A stretch of 64,000 bases of DNA, from contig JALJCQ010000030.1 of NCBI GenBank assembly GCA_023091665.1, forward strand, positions 250,501 to 314,500. Reading direction: 5' to 3'. This stretch comes from Pythium myriotylum. Lineage: Eukaryota; Oomycota; Peronosporomycetes; Pythiales; Pythiaceae. A program made the position numbers and the translations under genes. Positions 31,858 to 41,151 of the stretch are shown here, one piece after another (position 1 is the stretch's first letter; each line of letters opens with the position of its first letter). The notes under the pieces were generated by a model that saw nothing but the letters and a program-made list of their open reading frames with translations, did no database searches and was not told the DNA's origin.

Positions 31858-33880
31858 ACTAATCCCTGTACGAAAACTGGCTTGCCCGCTCTCTGTCTTT
31901 GATTCGCCTTCATGTCCATCCGGTGGCGACCATGGGAACACGCCAGAGGAGGAGAGGATGCGCCGCCTGCCTCGCGCGGCTGCCGCCGGTGACGGCCGTT
32001 GGCGGGCGGCCGTTGGCGGGAGAAAGGCGCTCGCTCGCGGTCTCACTCGCGGGTCGTTTGGCTGGCTGGTCTGTTGCGTCCAACAAGCGTGTGGCTCGCT
32101 GGCGGATCGGCGGCAGCGGCGTCACGGCGAGCACGAAGAGCCCAGAGACGTTTCGCGGCGTGCAACTGCGCTCCCCACGCCACGACGACCGCGTGCGTCC
32201 AGCGCCGCCGACGGACCGACGCTTTGACGCCACCAACGCCACCGCCTTCTTCGCCGGTCTGTTCTCTCTCGTTCTCTGCCTCCTCGTTCTCGTGCTCTCT
32301 CTCTCTCCCGACCACCGGTCCCGTCGGTCGGGTCCCGTTGGACCCGCTCTCGCTCTCGAGGGCAGAAATCCTGCGAGAAGCGAAGCTCTTACAAGCGCGG
32401 TGCACCCGAGTCGGCGGCGTGGCACCGTGCACTTCCCTTCGGCAAGAGCCCAGGCGGCTCTTTTGCCGAGCGACCCGGGACGAGCAGAGAGAGAAAGAGA
32501 AACTCGGTTTTTTTGCCGGACGAATCTCTCGCGCATGGATGCGGCTCTCGCCTAAATGACGGGCGAGGCTGCCCAGCGGATCGCGCGCCATCGTGCGCGC
32601 GCCCCCAGATTCAGCGCGCGAACCCGGCCCGTCCGCGCTGGAAGCTTCTCTTGCTCTTCCTCGCTTCTTTCTTCCTCCTTCTTTCTCGGGCGATCCTTTC
32701 TGCACGGTGAACAGCTCCGCGGTGACAACCTGTCGATTGACAGCCTGTATCATTTGATATAGTAGGTAAACCGTCACCCGTTGGGTTCGGCTTTTCCAGA
32801 GCACAACGCTCGAAATGTTCGACCTCTTCACCTGCCATGATCCATACCCCGCGAATCGCGTCGCTCGAGGGACCGGTAGACAAGCCACCCAGAGCTACCC
32901 GCACTGTACAGTAGAGCGCGAGTGCTACGCTCACCGTCTGGGACTCGGCGCCTTCAACGTCGAGTGGCAACCTTTGGCGTCACGGCCTTGCCAGGTTCAA
33001 GCCCCCATATCATTCATCCACTCCGGCCTCGGACGGAGCGACCAATCTTCTCTCCATTCTTCTCTCTCTCTCTCGCCTTTTGACAGAGGAAGCGATCCTC
33101 AAAAGATTTCCGCGGAACTGCGCTGGTCGTCACGTGCGAGCGGCCTTTTCGAAAGGCGGTTTTGGTGTATGGGCCGTCCTCGGCAGCACATTTGAAGCGA
33201 GGATGTCCATGGACATGTATGTATTACTGTACCCCGTGGATCTTGGCGTTCTTCTCGGGCGAGCGACGCCGGCTGAAGCATTTTGCAAAGAGGGTCCATC
33301 GTCCGTCGCAGTTAACGACGCTTTGGCCGGCCCCGGGAGGATGGGGAGCAAGCGCCTTCTCCATCTCGCGCAGCTGCCGCTGCACCCTGACGCCAGCCGA
33401 GTCAGCGCGAACGAGGCCGTTTCGGCCGGCCCGCTGGCGTGCGTGCGTGCGCGGGTGTCACACTCGGCGAGCGCGCCGCCGAGGGACACGCGCGAAGCGA
33501 TCAGGCCGAGCGTGGGACGAATATGGGGGAACGCGAGGCGCCACGAGAAAGCGGCGGCGGCCCTGTCTGCCAGGAGGCGGTCTGGCTTCCAGTTGCGCGT
33601 CGGCAGCCGCGAGATGGGATCCCACTGTTGCCAGTCGCCTTTTTCAGCTGCCGCCCATCTCTGCGCCAGCCAACGCATGGGAGGACAGGACGCGGCAGGA
33701 GACGAGGAGCTCGTCGGGGAAGCGACGCATCTCCGCCCGGTATGGCGCTGTCACCCGCGCTGACCGGACGCGGCTGTCCATCTTCCAGCGCACACAGACA
33801 GAGGCGGTCGATCGCCAGCCACTCGCGGCCTTCACTCGCCAACTCGCTCGCTTCCGCCCACGCAGATTCGCAGCTTCGCC
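31858..33880. other. 2.0-kb intergenic region between MCCA and the HSF gene
   Basis: No gene is supported. CT-rich tracts occur near 32270-32310 and 33050-33075. Overlapping open frames of 100-280 codons on both strands are rich in Arg and Ser, typical of GC-rich non-coding DNA, and match no family. The final 50 bp hold the likely HSF start site. Confidence 0.5.
33829..33845 (+). promoter_or_regulatory. putative Inr/FPR core promoter of the HSF gene
   Basis: CTTCACTCGCCAACTC, 36 bp before the start codon, matches most of the oomycete core promoter (Inr plus flanking FPR, GCTCATTYYNCAWTTT). The spacing to the ATG is typical of the short 5' leaders in these genomes. Confidence 0.4.
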
Positions 33881-34591
33881 ATGTCGCCCGAGACTAAGAC
33901 CAAAGAGGTGGCGCCCTTCCTCAAGAACCTGCGCAAGATGCTGGACCAGGAGAGCGACGAGATCCTGCGCTGGACGCCCAACGGCCGCGCCTTCGAGATC
34001 CACGACATGGAGCGCATGATGGACTACGTGCTCCCCAAGTACTTTAAGCACCGCAAGTACACGAGCTTCCAGCGCCAGCTCAACTATTTCAACTTTAAGA
34101 AATGGACCAAGTCCAAGGCCGCCGTCTGCACCTTCTCGAACGAGTGCTTCCTGCGCGACCAGCCCGATCTCGCCTGGCGCATCACGCGCAAAAAGTCGGT
34201 CTCGTCGTCGTCGTCGTCCTCGTCGACCTCGTCGTCGTCGAGCGCCGCGACCAAGCAAGGCCGCAAGGCGCGCGAGCCCGTCGTGGCCTGGAAGGCGCCC
34301 GCCGACATGGCCATCACCGTGCCGTGCGTCAAGGCCGAGCCGCCCAAGGACTCGTTCCCGTCGCCCACCGACATGGACATGATGCTGCTCGAGAGCGAAG
34401 TGGACGTGCAGCGCTACTACCACTACGGCGCGCAGGGCGAGGACCTCGACTGGATCGACCACTTTCTGCCGTCGCTCGAGCTGCCGCCGCAGCCCAAGAT
34501 GGAGGACCCGTACTACCTCCAGCTGCGCCACTACCCGCCGGCGAGCTACCACTCGCTGCCGCCGCCCAGCAGCTTCGGCTGCGTGCTGTGA
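33881..34591 (+). CDS. HSF-type DNA-binding transcription factor
   Basis: This single-exon gene encodes 236 residues. Residues 9-105 form an HSF winged helix: VAPFLKNLRKML, ILRWTPNGRAFEI, VLPKYFKHRKYTSFQRQLNYFNFKKW and CFLRDQPDLAW. A Ser-rich linker encoded by TCG repeats follows (residues ~107-122). The C-terminal half is acidic and aromatic and could be an activation region. There is no obvious HR-A/B coiled-coil trimerisation region, so it may be a regulator that binds outside the classic heat-shock trimer; oomycetes encode many such HSF-domain proteins. The target genes are unknown. Confidence 0.9.
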   Translation: MSPETKTKEVAPFLKNLRKMLDQESDEILRWTPNGRAFEIHDMERMMDYVLPKYFKHRKYTSFQRQLNYFNFKKWTKSKAAVCTFSNECFLRDQPDLAWRITRKKSVSSSSSSSSTSSSSSAATKQGRKAREPVVAWKAPADMAITVPCVKAEPPKDSFPSPTDMDMMLLESEVDVQRYYHYGAQGEDLDWIDHFLPSLELPPQPKMEDPYYLQLRHYPPASYHSLPPPSSFGCVL

Positions 34592-35359
34592 GACCGCGCG
34601 CCACTCCCCCCAACCAGTTTTGCTCTGTCGCCGTACTATTTATCCGAGCCGTGAATATGAGTTGAGCGTTCTTCCCCCTTCTCTCCCCTCATCTCATCCA
34701 TCCCACAGTTATCTATCATGTCTTGTCGTGGTCATGCATCATGGATGCAACGAGAGATCCACTCACCAACGAAGAAGGGATCCCTTACACGTAGTAGTAA
34801 GATCTGTCGACGCCTCCTTCCACATGGATCCGCCCCTCCAACGCTTCCGGACAGGATCCATGTCGTACTACTAGTAGCTGCTCAGGCGACCAGCGGAGAG
34901 GAGCCGCGGGCGTGCGAAACGGCCGCGAAATCCCATGCGCGCGCGCCGTGGAAACCCGTCCCATTGGGTCCCTCGGCGGCACCCACGACGTGGGGGCTTC
35001 TCCTCCCTCTCCTCTCCACCTCAGGCGCGTGTCCCACGCGGGGGGAGAACGCGACTCAGCATCGTGCGCACCTCTCGGCCTTAGTCATCCGTTCACGGAT
35101 GAGTGTGTTCAACTTGTATTACGTACACGCTCACCGTGTTCCCACGCGCGGTAGAGACGGCTCTCTGTAATCTCCGTGGCGCGCCCCTCGCCATCATCAC
35201 GAGCGTGCGGGAAGCGAAGAGAAACCCGTTTTTATGACGCTCACCTCAGCGCTTCAACATGGGGGAGAAAGCCGCTCCTCCTCTTCTCCTCCTCTTCTCC
35301 TCCCGTCACCCGCCATCGTACAGTACTCGCGCGAGCGTCCTTCCGCTCGCTTGGGTGCG
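34592..35359. other. intergenic region between the HSF gene and the SPATA4-like gene
   Basis: This 768-bp stretch lies between two convergent genes. Only short open frames without motifs are present, and no repeat stands out. It probably contains the two 3' untranslated regions. Confidence 0.5.
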
Positions 35360-37738
35360 TTAGCCCTCGAACGAGATGGAGAAGAGCGAGCCGCGGAAGG
35401 TCGCGGCGTCCGTCTGCGCGGCCACGCTCGCCACGCAGCGCGCCACGGCCGCGGCGTCGAGCGCGTGGAGATCGTGGAGCAGTCGCACGGCCGTCTGCTG
35501 GCGAATGTCCTCGACGTTGCGCGTCGCGAGCGGCAGCAGCGCGCGCAGGAACGCGTCGTCGCCGACCACGTCGCCCACGGCGCCGCCGCGCGCGGCCACG
35601 CCCAGCAGCAGCGCCGCCGCGACGCCGCAGGCCGCCGGGTCCGCGAGCCCGAGCACGACGAAGCCGCGCATCTGGTCGAAGAGCGCGGCGGCGTCGGCGG
35701 GCGACGCGCGCGCGAAGCAGGCCTGCAGCACCTGCAGCGCGTCGACGTCGGCGTGGCCGCGGCTCTTGCGCTCGTAGAAGAGCTGCTTGGCGACCGCGAC
35801 GCCGTCCCACTGCGGCGCCAGCGCGCGCAGCTCGTAGACAGCGCCCGACGTGCCGCGCACGGGCAGACGCGGCGCCGTCTCAACGTCGAGGATGGCTGAC
35901 CGCAGCGCCAGCGGGATGCTGAGCAGCACATCCACGAAGAGCGGCACGAGCTCCTGGTACTGGCTCAAGTTCTTGGCCAGGTACGAGAGCCCGACGCGCC
36001 GCACGTTGAGGCTCGCGGTCGGGTGGAACTCGCGCTCGATGAGCGTGAGCGCGAGCTCGATCTGGTCCGTGAGATCGCTCGCGGAGGCCGCGTGGAGAAA
36101 CGCCGACGCCACGACCAGAAGCTGCGTCTTGACCTCCCACCACGCGTGTCTGGACGAGAACTGCGTGAGCCGAGGCAGCAAGTCCGCGACGAGCGAGAGA
36201 TCGTAGCGCAGGAACGGCACGAGCATCGAGAGGCTCGCGGCGCGCAGCTTCTCGCACGGCGTCTCGAGCCCGATGCAGCAGTAGTAGTGGTAGAGGTCCA
36301 CGAGCGTGTCGTCGAGCTCGCGCTCCATGTCCAGCAGGATCGAGAGCGCGTGCACAAAGAGCGGGATGTCGTCGGGCAGCGCCTCGCGCAGTCGCTTGAT
36401 CACCTGCACGTGCGCCAGCGGCGTCTCGCTCGTGAACGCGTACACGAGCTGCAGCAGCGGCGCGCGTTTCGTCGCGTGCGCGCCCAGCATCGCCGTGATC
36501 TTGGGCAGCAAGTAGTCGGTCAGCAGCAGCGTCGCGGCTGCCGCGTCGCGCTTCACGCTCTGCCGCCCGAGACGCAGCAGCGCGTCGTGGACGGCGGCGA
36601 AGAGCGCGCTCTCGTCGTCACAGTCGGCCAGGAACGGCATCGTGAGCCCCGCGAACTTCCAGAACTCTTTCGGGAAGTCAAGAAACGCCTGCGCGAGCAC
36701 GAGCGGGTCGTCCACGACGTCGGTGAACATGGCGGCGGCGTCCGGCTCGCTGCAGACGTGGAGCGCGTCCACGAACGCGTCAAACTTGTCGCGGCCGCGC
36801 TGCGCGTCGATCGTCGTGAGCACGGCTGGCGTCAGCTTGCGGCTCACGGCCTCGCTAAGCAGATCCATCGGCCGTCGCCTTTGCACGAGCTCGCCGGCGC
36901 CGACCGCCGCGTTGCCGCGCGGGTAGTGGTCGAAGGAGACGACTGCCGACGGGCTGCTGCTATGCGCTTCGCTCTCCTTGGCCTCGCGGTTCTGCCGCAG
37001 CTTCTCGAGACTCTTCTCGTTCATCGACTTGATCTGCACCTCCTTGACCACGTGCTGCGTCATGACCACGGGGGCTTCGTCGTTGCGCACGGGCTTGGTC
37101 GCGCCGCGCAGCACCGTGGCCTTGCTGGCGCTGCGCAGCGACGGATACCGCTCGGGCGTGTCCATGGCCAGGAGCCGGTCGAGCTGGAGCTGCTCTTCGT
37201 GCTGCGAGTGGATCGAGCGCACTCGGCGACTCACCTCGGTCTCGTCGCGCAGCTCGGCGAGGTCGGCGTCGCGCATCTTGTCGCGGATCACGGCCGTGCC
37301 CGTGGGCTTGGCGTACGGCGGGATCTCTTCCGGAGGCGGCGACGGCTCTTTGGTCTTGGCGGCCGAGGGCGCGACCGTGGGCTGGATCGTGCGCTTGGTG
37401 AGGCACTGGTAGAGCTTGGTGAGCAGCGCGACGGCCGCGCCGTTCTGGCAGTGGATCACGGCGTCGACGTCGGCTCGATTCGCGAGCGGCTCGAGGTCGG
37501 CGACGCGGCTGAAGACGCGCAGGAGCTGGTCCCAGTTGTCCTTCTTGACCTTGACGCCGATGCCGTTGTCGTACGAGTGCATGCTGATGTCCTTGTCGTA
37601 GTACCGCGAGAGGATCTCGGCCACGAGGAAGCCGTTCGCTAAGTCGCGCTTGACGTTCTTGATCGAGTAGGCCAGGTCGAGGCTCTGGATCCAGCGCAGC
37701 AGCTCGCGGTGGAGCTGGTTGCTCGCCTCGGCCGTCAT
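35360..37738 (-). CDS. SPATA4/CLAMP-like CH-domain protein with long helical C-terminus
   Basis: This single-exon gene encodes 792 residues; the ATG at 37738 is chosen because upstream codons open only from a TTG. Residues ~8-110 match the CH-like (CH_2) domain of SPATA4 and SPEF1/CLAMP: LLRWIQSLDL, KNVKRDLANGFLVAEILSRYY, and a KVKKDNW motif. These proteins bind microtubules of axonemes. A charged linker (about 130-300) is followed by ~480 residues of Leu/Ala-rich helices resembling HEAT repeats, which makes this far longer than animal SPATA4 (about 300 residues). An axonemal or cortical microtubule role in zoospores is inferred. It is divergent from the RRM gene, 205 bp away. Confidence 0.7.
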   Translation of the reverse strand: MTAEASNQLHRELLRWIQSLDLAYSIKNVKRDLANGFLVAEILSRYYDKDISMHSYDNGIGVKVKKDNWDQLLRVFSRVADLEPLANRADVDAVIHCQNGAAVALLTKLYQCLTKRTIQPTVAPSAAKTKEPSPPPEEIPPYAKPTGTAVIRDKMRDADLAELRDETEVSRRVRSIHSQHEEQLQLDRLLAMDTPERYPSLRSASKATVLRGATKPVRNDEAPVVMTQHVVKEVQIKSMNEKSLEKLRQNREAKESEAHSSSPSAVVSFDHYPRGNAAVGAGELVQRRRPMDLLSEAVSRKLTPAVLTTIDAQRGRDKFDAFVDALHVCSEPDAAAMFTDVVDDPLVLAQAFLDFPKEFWKFAGLTMPFLADCDDESALFAAVHDALLRLGRQSVKRDAAAATLLLTDYLLPKITAMLGAHATKRAPLLQLVYAFTSETPLAHVQVIKRLREALPDDIPLFVHALSILLDMERELDDTLVDLYHYYCCIGLETPCEKLRAASLSMLVPFLRYDLSLVADLLPRLTQFSSRHAWWEVKTQLLVVASAFLHAASASDLTDQIELALTLIEREFHPTASLNVRRVGLSYLAKNLSQYQELVPLFVDVLLSIPLALRSAILDVETAPRLPVRGTSGAVYELRALAPQWDGVAVAKQLFYERKSRGHADVDALQVLQACFARASPADAAALFDQMRGFVVLGLADPAACGVAAALLLGVAARGGAVGDVVGDDAFLRALLPLATRNVEDIRQQTAVRLLHDLHALDAAAVARCVASVAAQTDAATFRGSLFSISFEG

Positions 37739-37943
37739 GCTCCACCTCTCTCTCTCTTCCCCCAAGAGACGTCATTCACCTTGAAGAGCTCTTCGTTCAG
37801 AAACGTTAGAAATCGTCCATCACGCCGTTTCGCGATGTGGACCACACGTCCTTCACCCCTCGAACTCGCTCGATCGGCTTCCGCAGGGTCCACCACTACC
37901 GACCAGTGCTTTCTGAGGAGCTCTTCGACATCCAGTGCCTCCA

Positions 37944-40871
37944 ATGCCCCTGCGCGCCGTGTCCGCCTGCGCACGCGCCGCCGCGCGCCGCCCGCGACCG
38001 GCCTCGCGGCACCACTGCCGTCTGCTCGTGCGCGCGTTCAGCGACTCGGCCGACGCGCCGGCCATCAACGGACTCGCCGAGCAAGCCAAGCAGGACGAGC
38101 CGAAAGTGGCCCACTTCCGAGGCACGCTCACGGCCGGCGCCTCGGGCCACCCGCTGTTCGTCGACGACGAGCACGAGAGCTTCGATCTCGAGTTCACGGC
38201 CAGTCGGCTCGGCTTCGCGGCGTACGAAGGCGATGGCGAGCACGACGAGCACGAAGAGAACCACATCCGCGAGGAGAGCCGCGAGGAGGCGGCCGCCAAG
38301 GCCGAGCGCATCCTTGCCATCTTGCGCCACTCGATGACCGAGCTCGACATTGGCCGCGTGATCCACCGCATCTCGCAGTTTGCCACCACGCCGCGCGTGA
38401 CCATCCAGACGCGCAAGCAGTTTTTCAAGGCGCTCGAGGCGCGATTCGGCCCGGACCACGAACGCGAGCACGAGCTCGTGCTTGACTTCTTGCTGGGCAA
38501 GGACCAGGTCATCGATCAGCTCAAGGACGAGTCGCGGGACACAATGGACGTGCTCTCAAGTTCCAGCAGCGTCACCGCGCAAGGCGACGAGCTCGCCGAG
38601 CGCGAGGTGGTAGTGCCCGAGATCATGGGGCTCCACCCCGAGCTCGTGGCCGACCCCAAGTTCATCGGCGTGGTCTTCTGTTACTGCCGTATGGCTTGCC
38701 TCAACTCTCAGAAGCTCGTGCGCCCGCCAAATGGCCAGCATCGCCACCCGAAGTCGAGTCTGCTGCAGGTCAAGCACGACTTCCGCCGCGTGCTCGACAG
38801 CGAAGGACTCTCGCACTTTGCCGAGATGATGGGTATCAAGGGCGAGACCCGCGAGGACGAGGAAACTCTCGACACAGTCGACGCCGAGTGGGAAGAGTTC
38901 AACCTCGAGAACGATCGCATCGACTTTCGCATGCTCGTGGCCAAGACCCAGGAGCTCATCGCGCATATGAAGCACGAGCTCTCAGACGAGACGATCACGA
39001 AGATGCTCATCGCCATGCTCGCATCGCTCAAGACCACCAAGCTCCACCGCAAGATCTTCCAGGAGATGGTATGCAACATCCAGGCTGCGCTGCCCGAGCG
39101 CTCGCACGAAGCAGTGCTGCGCCAACTCGTCCCCTTCCTCTCAGGCAACCAGGCCACGTACGACGACTTTGAGTCGGAGATTGCGAGCACCGCGCTCAAC
39201 CACCACCGCTCGCGCCACGAAGCTATCCTGCGTGCACTGCTCGAGACGCGTATGCGCCTGGGCCACATTCTGATCCATGACCTCGATGCGATTGACCCCA
39301 TGGCCTCGATCTCGCCCAAGCTGGCGCCTGAAGTGCGTGAGAAAGTCATCACCGTGGCGTGGAACATTGTCTCAGTGCTCAATGACCGCGAGTACCATGT
39401 TTTCTTCAGCCGATTCCTCAAGCACAAGCTTGCGTGGAGACCGAGCCGCACGACGTTCGGCCAGACGTTCTTAGACGACGTGCGCAAGACGCTCGGCCCA
39501 CGCAAGGCCGAAGCCATCATGCCGCTCTTTGAAGAAGTCTTCCCGCACTTGTCGGTCGAGACGCTCACGATCTGCCGCGTCAAGCTGCGCCATTCACGGA
39601 AACTGGTTCGCGAAGCTGCGGCCGTCACGGCTATCAACGACCTTGGCCGCGAGCGACTTGAGGAAGCGTGGCGGGCAGACCGCAGCGTCTTCTACCGGAA
39701 CTTGCCCTTTGGCGTGACGGAGAAGCATCTGCGCGCATCGTTGGACCACATTGGTCGTGTCAAGCGCTTTGTGTTCTTCTCGAACCCAGTGAACGGCCCG
39801 CCGGACGAAATCGAGGAGGACGAAGCCACACTCGAACGCGCGACCCTGAGCTCGATGGGCAGTGACGAAGACGAAGATGAAGAAATCGAGTCGTTCCCTA
39901 CCGATCTCGCCGAAGAGGAAGAGGAAGAAGATGACGAAGATTTCAACGACGATGTCATCGCCGCGCTGATCAAAAAGCTTGGCCCCAAGGACACGAAATT
40001 GCTCCGGCGCGAGCTTAAAACGCCACGGAAGAAAGGCCACGTGATCGCCTCGGACACAAAGACCACGTACAACGCCGTGGTTGAGTTTGAGAGCCCGACC
40101 GGCCGCGAACGCGCGTTGCAGCAGTCGCTGCAGATCTTCGGCGTCATGATGGGTGGCTGGAAAGAGTACCGCCCGGTGTTTTCTTCGCCGAGCGAGGAGC
40201 GTGCGTCCGTCTCAGTTCAGAACATCCCGTTCGGCACGTCCATCGACGCGCTGCTGACCGAGATGAACGCTATTCTCCACAAGGAAGGCCTCGCCGTGGA
40301 TCTCTCGAGCAAGCTGCCACGCGGCGTCGTGATCACGAGTGGCAGACTCGAGCTTCGTTTCGCATCGTTCACGGAGGCTGCCCAGGTTGTCGAGGTGCTG
40401 CACAAGTACGTCTCGCACATGAAGAGCCGCCGCGACCCCACGGGCGAAGAGCTCATGCTGGAGATCGTGCGCCAGAAGCGTCGCAAGCACCAGCAGAAAG
40501 TGGCCAAGGCTGAGGAACGCAGGGCCAAGCGTGCGGCCAAGAAGCGTGACAACGCTGCTGCTGCACTCGCTAAGCGGGAAGCCAAGAAGGCTCTGGCTGG
40601 AGGCGAGACAGTCATCAGTTCGCACCTCAGCTACCGTCTGCGAGACGAAGACGACGAGGACGATATCGTGGACGACGAGGAGGAGGAAGAAGAGGAGCTC
40701 GAGGACGACGACGACGACGTGGATGAGAACGAGGATATGTACTTTGCTTGGGAAGAGGAGGCCGAGCGTGCACTCTCGGACGAGCTGCGCGCGCTGAGGG
40801 ACGTGCCTCGGCCCTTCGACGTGACGTTCAACCGCCTGCCACGCGAGAAGAACAAGCACATGTACGTGTAG
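37944..40871 (+). CDS. probable mitochondrial RNA-binding (RRM) protein
   Basis: This single-exon gene encodes 975 residues from the ATG at 37944; the frame is open 9 bases further up, but only from a GTG. The first 35 residues (MPLRAVSACARAAARRPRP...) lack acids and are Arg/Ala-rich, as in a mitochondrial presequence. The middle (residues ~130-560) is helical. Two RRM-like folds follow: VFYRNLPFGVTEKHLRASL near residue 585, and VSVQNIPFGTSIDALL near 760. Long acidic runs (EEEEEDDEDF and a Glu/Asp tract near the end) separate basic segments. It has no enzyme motif. A role in organellar RNA metabolism is the best inference; the family was not recognised. Confidence 0.7.
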   Translation: MPLRAVSACARAAARRPRPASRHHCRLLVRAFSDSADAPAINGLAEQAKQDEPKVAHFRGTLTAGASGHPLFVDDEHESFDLEFTASRLGFAAYEGDGEHDEHEENHIREESREEAAAKAERILAILRHSMTELDIGRVIHRISQFATTPRVTIQTRKQFFKALEARFGPDHEREHELVLDFLLGKDQVIDQLKDESRDTMDVLSSSSSVTAQGDELAEREVVVPEIMGLHPELVADPKFIGVVFCYCRMACLNSQKLVRPPNGQHRHPKSSLLQVKHDFRRVLDSEGLSHFAEMMGIKGETREDEETLDTVDAEWEEFNLENDRIDFRMLVAKTQELIAHMKHELSDETITKMLIAMLASLKTTKLHRKIFQEMVCNIQAALPERSHEAVLRQLVPFLSGNQATYDDFESEIASTALNHHRSRHEAILRALLETRMRLGHILIHDLDAIDPMASISPKLAPEVREKVITVAWNIVSVLNDREYHVFFSRFLKHKLAWRPSRTTFGQTFLDDVRKTLGPRKAEAIMPLFEEVFPHLSVETLTICRVKLRHSRKLVREAAAVTAINDLGRERLEEAWRADRSVFYRNLPFGVTEKHLRASLDHIGRVKRFVFFSNPVNGPPDEIEEDEATLERATLSSMGSDEDEDEEIESFPTDLAEEEEEEDDEDFNDDVIAALIKKLGPKDTKLLRRELKTPRKKGHVIASDTKTTYNAVVEFESPTGRERALQQSLQIFGVMMGGWKEYRPVFSSPSEERASVSVQNIPFGTSIDALLTEMNAILHKEGLAVDLSSKLPRGVVITSGRLELRFASFTEAAQVVEVLHKYVSHMKSRRDPTGEELMLEIVRQKRRKHQQKVAKAEERRAKRAAKKRDNAAAALAKREAKKALAGGETVISSHLSYRLRDEDDEDDIVDDEEEEEEELEDDDDDVDENEDMYFAWEEEAERALSDELRALRDVPRPFDVTFNRLPREKNKHMYV

Positions 40872-41151
40872 GCGAGCGAGCGCATGTTCATAGAGATAGA
40901 GACAAAAAGACTGTTTCCACCCTAAATACACACACCATAAAAAAGCACTTGAAATCACGAAAGTAACCCACGACAACACTGAATGAAAGGCGAATTCTGA
41001 GCAATGGAAACCATAAATAGTTGATGCGTTTTATGTTTTTGAGAAAGTACAACATGGTTCAGGGTCCGGTGTGGTGGATCCCTACAGCTTCCTCTTCGCT
41101 ACTAACGATGACTTCTATCACGACGATCACAAGGAGCACGAGTCGCTCAGT

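Noticed and set aside
31910..32536. 208-codon open frame on - downstream of MCCA
   Set aside because: Arg/Ser/Ala-rich, overlaps other equally long frames on both strands, and has no recognisable motif.
36023..37642. 539-codon open frame on + opposite the SPATA4-like gene
   Set aside because: Composition is Leu/Arg/Val-rich and repetitive, no domain is visible, and the opposite strand encodes a recognisable CH domain.
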